From: Alloprevotella sp.
Lineage (GTDB): Bacteria > Bacteroidota > Bacteroidia > Bacteroidales > Muribaculaceae
Reading direction: 5' to 3'
Assembly: GCA_023663135.1 (NCBI GenBank)
Contig: JAMPIE010000012.1
Coordinates: 1 to 64,000, forward strand
Length of the DNA stretch: 64,000 bases
The notes beneath the pieces are model-generated. The model made no database searches. It was not told the DNA's origin and saw only the letters and a list, made by a program, of their open reading frames with translations. How positions within the stretch are numbered: the stretch's first letter is position 1; every line of letters begins with the position of its first letter. Position numbers and translations under genes: made by a program. Below are positions 60,604 through 64,000 of this stretch, one piece after another.

Positions 60604-61257
60604 ATGGACGTAATCAATTTTGCCGACTCCCCATCTCTCGTCGGCCAATATATGTCGGAGCTCCGCGACGTTAACATTCAGAGCGATATGCTCCGCTTCC
60701 GCCGAAATCTCGAGCGCATCGGTGAGATAATGGCTTATGAGATAAGCCGCCATATGGCCTTCAAGGAGGTCGATGTTGAGACACCCCTGGCCACGGCCAA
60801 ATGCCAACGCCTGGCCGCTCAGCCGGTGCTCGCCACCATCTTCCGTGCAGGCATCCCCTTCCATCAGGGCTTCCTCAACTTCTTTGACCAGGCCCAAAAC
60901 GCCTTTGTCTCGGCCTACCGCAAGTATCGCGAGAAGGAAAACTTTGACGTCTTTATCGAATATATTGCCTCGCCGCGCCTCGATGGCAAGACTCTCATCC
61001 TCGTTGACCCTATGCTCGCCACAGGAGCGTCGATGGACCTCGCCTATCGCGCTCTGCTCACTAAGGGCACTCCCGAGCGCGTCCATGTGGCTTCGGTCAT
61101 CGCCTCGCAGACTGCCGTCGACTATATTGCCGAGCACTTCCCCGCCGACAAGACGACTCTTTGGGTTGGCGCCATCGACACCGAGATCAACGCCCACTCT
61201 TACATCGTGCCCGGACTGGGCGACGCCGGCGACCTCGCCTACGGTGTCAAGGAATAA
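60604..61257 (+). CDS. upp: Uracil phosphoribosyltransferase
   Basis: 217 residues. The PRPP-binding loop is LILVDPMLATGASMDLAYRAL; FRAGIPFHQGF and the C-terminal PGLGDAGDLAYGVKE (uracil-binding) are typical. It converts uracil and PRPP to UMP. Single gene with its own promoter and terminator. Confidence 0.95.
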   Translation: MDVINFADSPSLVGQYMSELRDVNIQSDMLRFRRNLERIGEIMAYEISRHMAFKEVDVETPLATAKCQRLAAQPVLATIFRAGIPFHQGFLNFFDQAQNAFVSAYRKYREKENFDVFIEYIASPRLDGKTLILVDPMLATGASMDLAYRALLTKGTPERVHVASVIASQTAVDYIAEHFPADKTTLWVGAIDTEINAHSYIVPGLGDAGDLAYGVKE

Positions 61258-61381
61258 GCCCTCCGTTAACCGATCTTTACATTCCGCTGAGCCTTCGCCG
61301 GATTGTAACCCTCCTCGAGAGGCCGATATTCCGGAATGATGGACACGAGACACTGAAATATCGCGCTCTCAGAGCGCAAAC

Positions 61382-61427
61382 TATGGGCTCAATGCGCTGA
61401 TATATCAGTCATTGAACCCATATTTTT
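61382..61427 (+). terminator. Terminator after upp
   Basis: TATGGG..TCAATG (61382-61394) and CATTGA..CCCATA (61410-61422) pair with one mismatch, with an inner CTGATATATCAG palindrome, and TTTTT follows. Confidence 0.75.
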
Positions 61428-61455
61428 GTGTCGGGATTTATTGGCCAGAAAAATA

Positions 61456-62253
61456 TCAGTTTATTGGGTAGCCGTCTTTGCGGCATTTTTTGACCATATT
61501 ACTGATGCGAGCCCCCACGTCGGGGTGTGACGAGAAGAGCTGAGATAGCGGAGTGGATTGCGCGTCGGCCTGCTGCTCCATGGCTTGGAGTTTGCGGAAG
61601 GCATAGACCATGGCGCGGGGGTCGCGCCCGTTGCGCTTCAAGAAATTGTAGCCATAGTCGTCGGCATTCGTCTCGGCCTTGCGGCTATATTTCGACGATA
61701 CGAGCGAGTTGCCTATGGCTCCGAGCTGCGAGTCGGTCAGTGCCGCAACCTTGGATGAGGTGGAGGCCAGGCCATCGGCTATCGCCTCATTCATCAGAGC
61801 TTGCTTAAACTGATTGCGCGAGTCGTGATGGGCCACATGGCCAATTTCGTGACCAATCACCCCAAGCACCTCCTCGTCGGTCATCAAGTCGAGCAGACCG
61901 GTATAGACCCTCACTGAGCCGTCGGCGCATGCAAAGGCGTTGACCTCCTCGTTGCGGTAGACCTTGAAGTTGAGTGGCATCCCGTCTACATTCGTGATGC
62001 CATGTGTGATAGAGGACAGGCGCTGCGAGTAGGGGTCGGTGGCCGGGAGCACCTGGTTGACCGAGTCGGAATAATGGACATACTCTTGTATGTAGGCCAC
62101 CACCTGGGCATCTGAGAGCGTGACGGCCTGTACGCCCTTCACAACGCCCTGAAAGAGCCTCGATAGGTTGAGCTGGGCATCTGCCTCGCTCGGAGCCACA
62201 AAGAGCATCAGCAGGGCTCCAAGAGCCCCTGCGAGCATTCTTATTCGTCGCAT
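61456..62253 (-). CDS. M48-family zinc metalloprotease
   Basis: 265 residues with a signal peptide (ALGALLMLFVAPSEADA). The zinc motif is VIGHEIGHVAHHDSRN, with the third-ligand Glu in RKAETNADDYGYNFL. The fold is like BepA/LoiP periplasmic proteases that act on outer-membrane protein assembly. It is one gene upstream of the terminator and downstream of the large protein at the right edge. Confidence 0.92.
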   Translation of the reverse strand: MRRIRMLAGALGALLMLFVAPSEADAQLNLSRLFQGVVKGVQAVTLSDAQVVAYIQEYVHYSDSVNQVLPATDPYSQRLSSITHGITNVDGMPLNFKVYRNEEVNAFACADGSVRVYTGLLDLMTDEEVLGVIGHEIGHVAHHDSRNQFKQALMNEAIADGLASTSSKVAALTDSQLGAIGNSLVSSKYSRKAETNADDYGYNFLKRNGRDPRAMVYAFRKLQAMEQQADAQSTPLSQLFSSHPDVGARISNMVKKCRKDGYPIN

Positions 62254-62269
62254 AGTTGTCTATATATCA

Positions 62270-62297
62270 TGGGGGCGCGATCAATGTCGCGCCCCCA
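62270..62297 (-). terminator. Terminator after the right-edge gene
   Basis: TGGGGGCGCGA (62270-62280) and TCGCGCCCCCA (62287-62297) are perfect complements with a six-base loop. Confidence 0.75.
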
Positions 62298-62311
62298 GTG
62301 GTGATTAGGGT

Positions 62312-64000
62312 TTAGCGGATGAGGGTCTTGCGGCCGTTGATGATGTAGAGGCCGGGGGCTGTGGCCTCGCGCATGCGGCGCCCTTGGAGGTCATAGATGC
62401 CTTGCTTGGCGGGAGAGGGGAGGGCATCGGCTCCTATGGCGTCGATGGCTCCGGGGGTGGCCATGGCATCGAGGAGAGCCTGTCGGGCGGCTTTGACGCG
62501 GACGGTCATCGCTGAGATGGCCTCGTTGTCGTCGGCGGGGAGCTGGGAGGCTTGCTGGAGGAGGCGGTATGTGTCAATGAGGAGCTGCTCGGACAGGCCG
62601 GGGTAGCGGCTGCTGACGGTGACATCATAGCCGGGACGGCCCACGCCGAGCTCCGACATGACGAAGTATTGATGACCCTGAGCCTGCTGGCCGGTATATG
62701 TCTGTGTCACCATGAGCCTGATGTGAGAGGCCGGGGCGGAGAGGTTGATCTCAGGGGAGATGTAGGTGGCGGCATTGGTGGAGGGGAGGTTGCCGGAGAG
62801 GGTGGTTACGTCGACCCAGGTCTTGCCGTCGGTTGATGATTCCACCTTTATTACCATTGGAGCGCAGACGTTGCCTTGGCCGCGGGTGGTGTAGTTGACG
62901 GTGAGTTCATCGAGGGGCTCGGGGAGGGCTATGGAAATCCAGTGGTCGAGCTTGTCGTCGGTGTCGACTGACGGAGCCCAGTTGGTGTGGAAGAATGTAT
63001 TGGGGTCGTTGTCGAGCAGGACGCTCCATGACGTGAACATATCGCTGCCACAGGCGGGGCCACACTTGGCGTTGGAGTCAAAGGAGGCTTCGGTGAGCTC
63101 CACCGGGGCAGGGGAGGGGGTTACTGAACCGGCCTCGCTGAGGGTTGAGCGGGTGTCGGCGATGGCCTTGCCCAGCAGGCGCGACGATGAGTCGGTTGAG
63201 CCTTCGATGGCTGTCATAAGCCACTGGCTATGATTGTTGGTCTCGGTCTCGGTCCAGTAGACTACGGTGCCGTTACCGGCGATGTGGAGGTTGTAGGAGT
63301 GAGAGTTCTTTGAAGCAAGGCTCAGGGCGGTGGTGGTGTTGGTAAGACGGATGTAGTCAAATGCCTCGGGGGTGGTTCCCATGGTGATTTGCGATGATAC
63401 CATCTTGTGAGCTTGTATATAGAGTCCCGACTTTTTGTTGCGGATATAGAAGCAGTCATTCTTGCCTGTGCTTTCGAGCACCCATTGCTGGGCTTGGTCG
63501 GAGGCATCGGGCTTGGCCGAGATGGCTTTGGTGCCGTCGTCGGCGAGGGCCCGGTCGGGATAACCCACGTTGACCAGGGTGACCACCATCTTGTCGGCGG
63601 GGCGGATCACGCTATAGGGATTCTCTTTCAGGTTGCTGACGGCCTTGGAGAGGTCGGTATAAGCTTTGGAGAGGTCGACTTGGATGGCAGAGACGAGAGC
63701 CTCTTTGGCGGCCTTGACATAGGGCTCGAGCTCGGCAATGTCGGCTGAGTAATACTGGCCTATGATTTTGTCGGCGGGGGAAGAGAGTTTGCTTAGCTCT
63801 TCGGCCTGGGCTATGAGGAGTTCGAGGCTCTCTACGATGGCCGAGGTGTCGGTGGTGGAGGAGGGAATCTCGGTGAGGGTGCCGTCGGCGTCGACGCTGT
63901 AGACGCGGGCGTCGCCGGTGACGGCGGCTTGGGCGGCCTCGGGCGAGAGGTCGAAGGTGAGGGTGTTGGAGAAGCTCAGCAAGCGGCCGTCTGAGGAGTA
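62312..64000 (-). CDS. Secreted F5/8-type-C-like protein, 5' end outside the window
   Basis: The frame is open from the right edge of the window, so the N-terminus is missing; at least 562 residues are visible. In order they show a helical FIVAR-like stretch (about 45-115), a ricin-like/beta-trefoil-like region (QQWVLESTGKNDCFYIRNKKSGLYIQA), an F5/8 type C-like discoidin domain (LLDNDPNTFFHTNW ... DHWISIALPEPLDELTVNYTTRGQG), a second helical stretch and a C-terminal sorting-like segment (IYDLQGRRMREATAPGLYIINGRK). It is probably a carbohydrate-active or carbohydrate-binding exoprotein; the catalytic part would lie beyond the edge. Confidence 0.75.
   Translation of the reverse strand, partial: YSSDGRLLSFSNTLTFDLSPEAAQAAVTGDARVYSVDADGTLTEIPSSTTDTSAIVESLELLIAQAEELSKLSSPADKIIGQYYSADIAELEPYVKAAKEALVSAIQVDLSKAYTDLSKAVSNLKENPYSVIRPADKMVVTLVNVGYPDRALADDGTKAISAKPDASDQAQQWVLESTGKNDCFYIRNKKSGLYIQAHKMVSSQITMGTTPEAFDYIRLTNTTTALSLASKNSHSYNLHIAGNGTVVYWTETETNNHSQWLMTAIEGSTDSSSRLLGKAIADTRSTLSEAGSVTPSPAPVELTEASFDSNAKCGPACGSDMFTSWSVLLDNDPNTFFHTNWAPSVDTDDKLDHWISIALPEPLDELTVNYTTRGQGNVCAPMVIKVESSTDGKTWVDVTTLSGNLPSTNAATYISPEINLSAPASHIRLMVTQTYTGQQAQGHQYFVMSELGVGRPGYDVTVSSRYPGLSEQLLIDTYRLLQQASQLPADDNEAISAMTVRVKAARQALLDAMATPGAIDAIGADALPSPAKQGIYDLQGRRMREATAPGLYIINGRKTLIR

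Noticed and set aside
60574-61353. Frame of 259 codons opposite upp
   Set aside because: Antisense mirror of an unmistakable uracil phosphoribosyltransferase.
1-64000. CRISPR arrays, tRNA or rRNA genes and intact insertion sequences
   Set aside because: I looked for regularly spaced repeats, cloverleaf arms and transposase motifs and found none that could be defended.

Overview
The window looks like a chromosome segment of a Bacteroidota gut bacterium, most likely a Muribaculaceae-type Bacteroidales. The basis is gene content (TonB-dependent receptor with DUF5689 lipoproteins, DUF4988, DUF3943, DUF4271, a PorZ-like propeller, a clostripain lipoprotein, a GH3-type synthetase), the gene order DUF4271-hemD-rnpA-yidD-tatD and aroQ-pyk-O-methyltransferase, and recurrent Bacteroides-type promoters (TTTG / about N20 / TAnnTTTG). 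The family assignment is inference. I saw no tRNA, rRNA, CRISPR array or intact insertion sequence.

Layout. 0-5.4 kb (minus): a DUF4988 lipoprotein, a DUF3943 protein, a GNAT protein and a membrane-anchored kinase-like protein lacking the catalytic Asp. 5.4-7.8 kb (plus): a GH3 acyl-acid amido synthetase homologue and a GT2 glycosyltransferase. 7.9-12.8 kb (minus): a housekeeping operon (LOG protein, DUF4271, hemD, rnpA, yidD, short TatD) headed by a thioredoxin-like lipoprotein. 12.8-14.6 kb: a scar region with two decayed genes around an outer-membrane phospholipase A. 14.7-19.8 kb: a 1695-residue secreted glycoside hydrolase of mosaic structure. 19.9-25.7 kb: ahpC, an NlpC/P60 lipoprotein, and a sialic-acid cluster (nanA, nitroreductase lipoprotein, AGE epimerase), then a GH13 enzyme behind a terminator. 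25.7-30.0 kb (minus): clostripain lipoprotein, MscS channel, aroQ, a short pyruvate kinase and an O-methyltransferase. 30.2-31.7 kb (plus): a ROK sugar kinase and a Fur-family regulator.

31.8-34.2 kb is the most interesting stretch. A DASS-family dicarboxylate transporter is preceded by a clear cobalamin riboswitch, followed by about 550 bases of AT-rich, gene-free DNA carrying TTATCAACA-type repeats that could be a replication origin. From there almost every gene to 51.2 kb reads rightward: an LPS-core trio (GT2, GT4-like, Kdo/WaaP-type kinase), a nucleoside kinase, a metallophosphoesterase, RdgB, a PorZ-like protein, a TonB receptor with two DUF5689 lipoproteins, then recF, a DciA-like gene and a thioesterase. 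51.2-60.4 kb (minus) holds recQ-recJ, a formate/nitrite channel, ferritin, a secreted EEP-family phosphatase/nuclease, a DUF2752 and CD225/GYF membrane-protein pair, and deoC. upp (plus), an M48 protease and a secreted F5/8-type-C-like protein running off the right edge close the window.

Systems most worth following: (1) B12 riboswitch control of a presumed succinate-type transporter, which could couple carboxylate flux to B12-dependent propionate formation; (2) the TonB receptor plus DUF5689/DUF6359 lipoprotein operon, an uncharacterised surface uptake system; (3) a repeated arrangement in which the -7 promoter element lies 4-8 bases before the start codon, implying leaderless or nearly leaderless mRNAs; (4) the kinase-like/GNAT versus GH3/GT2 divergent pair.
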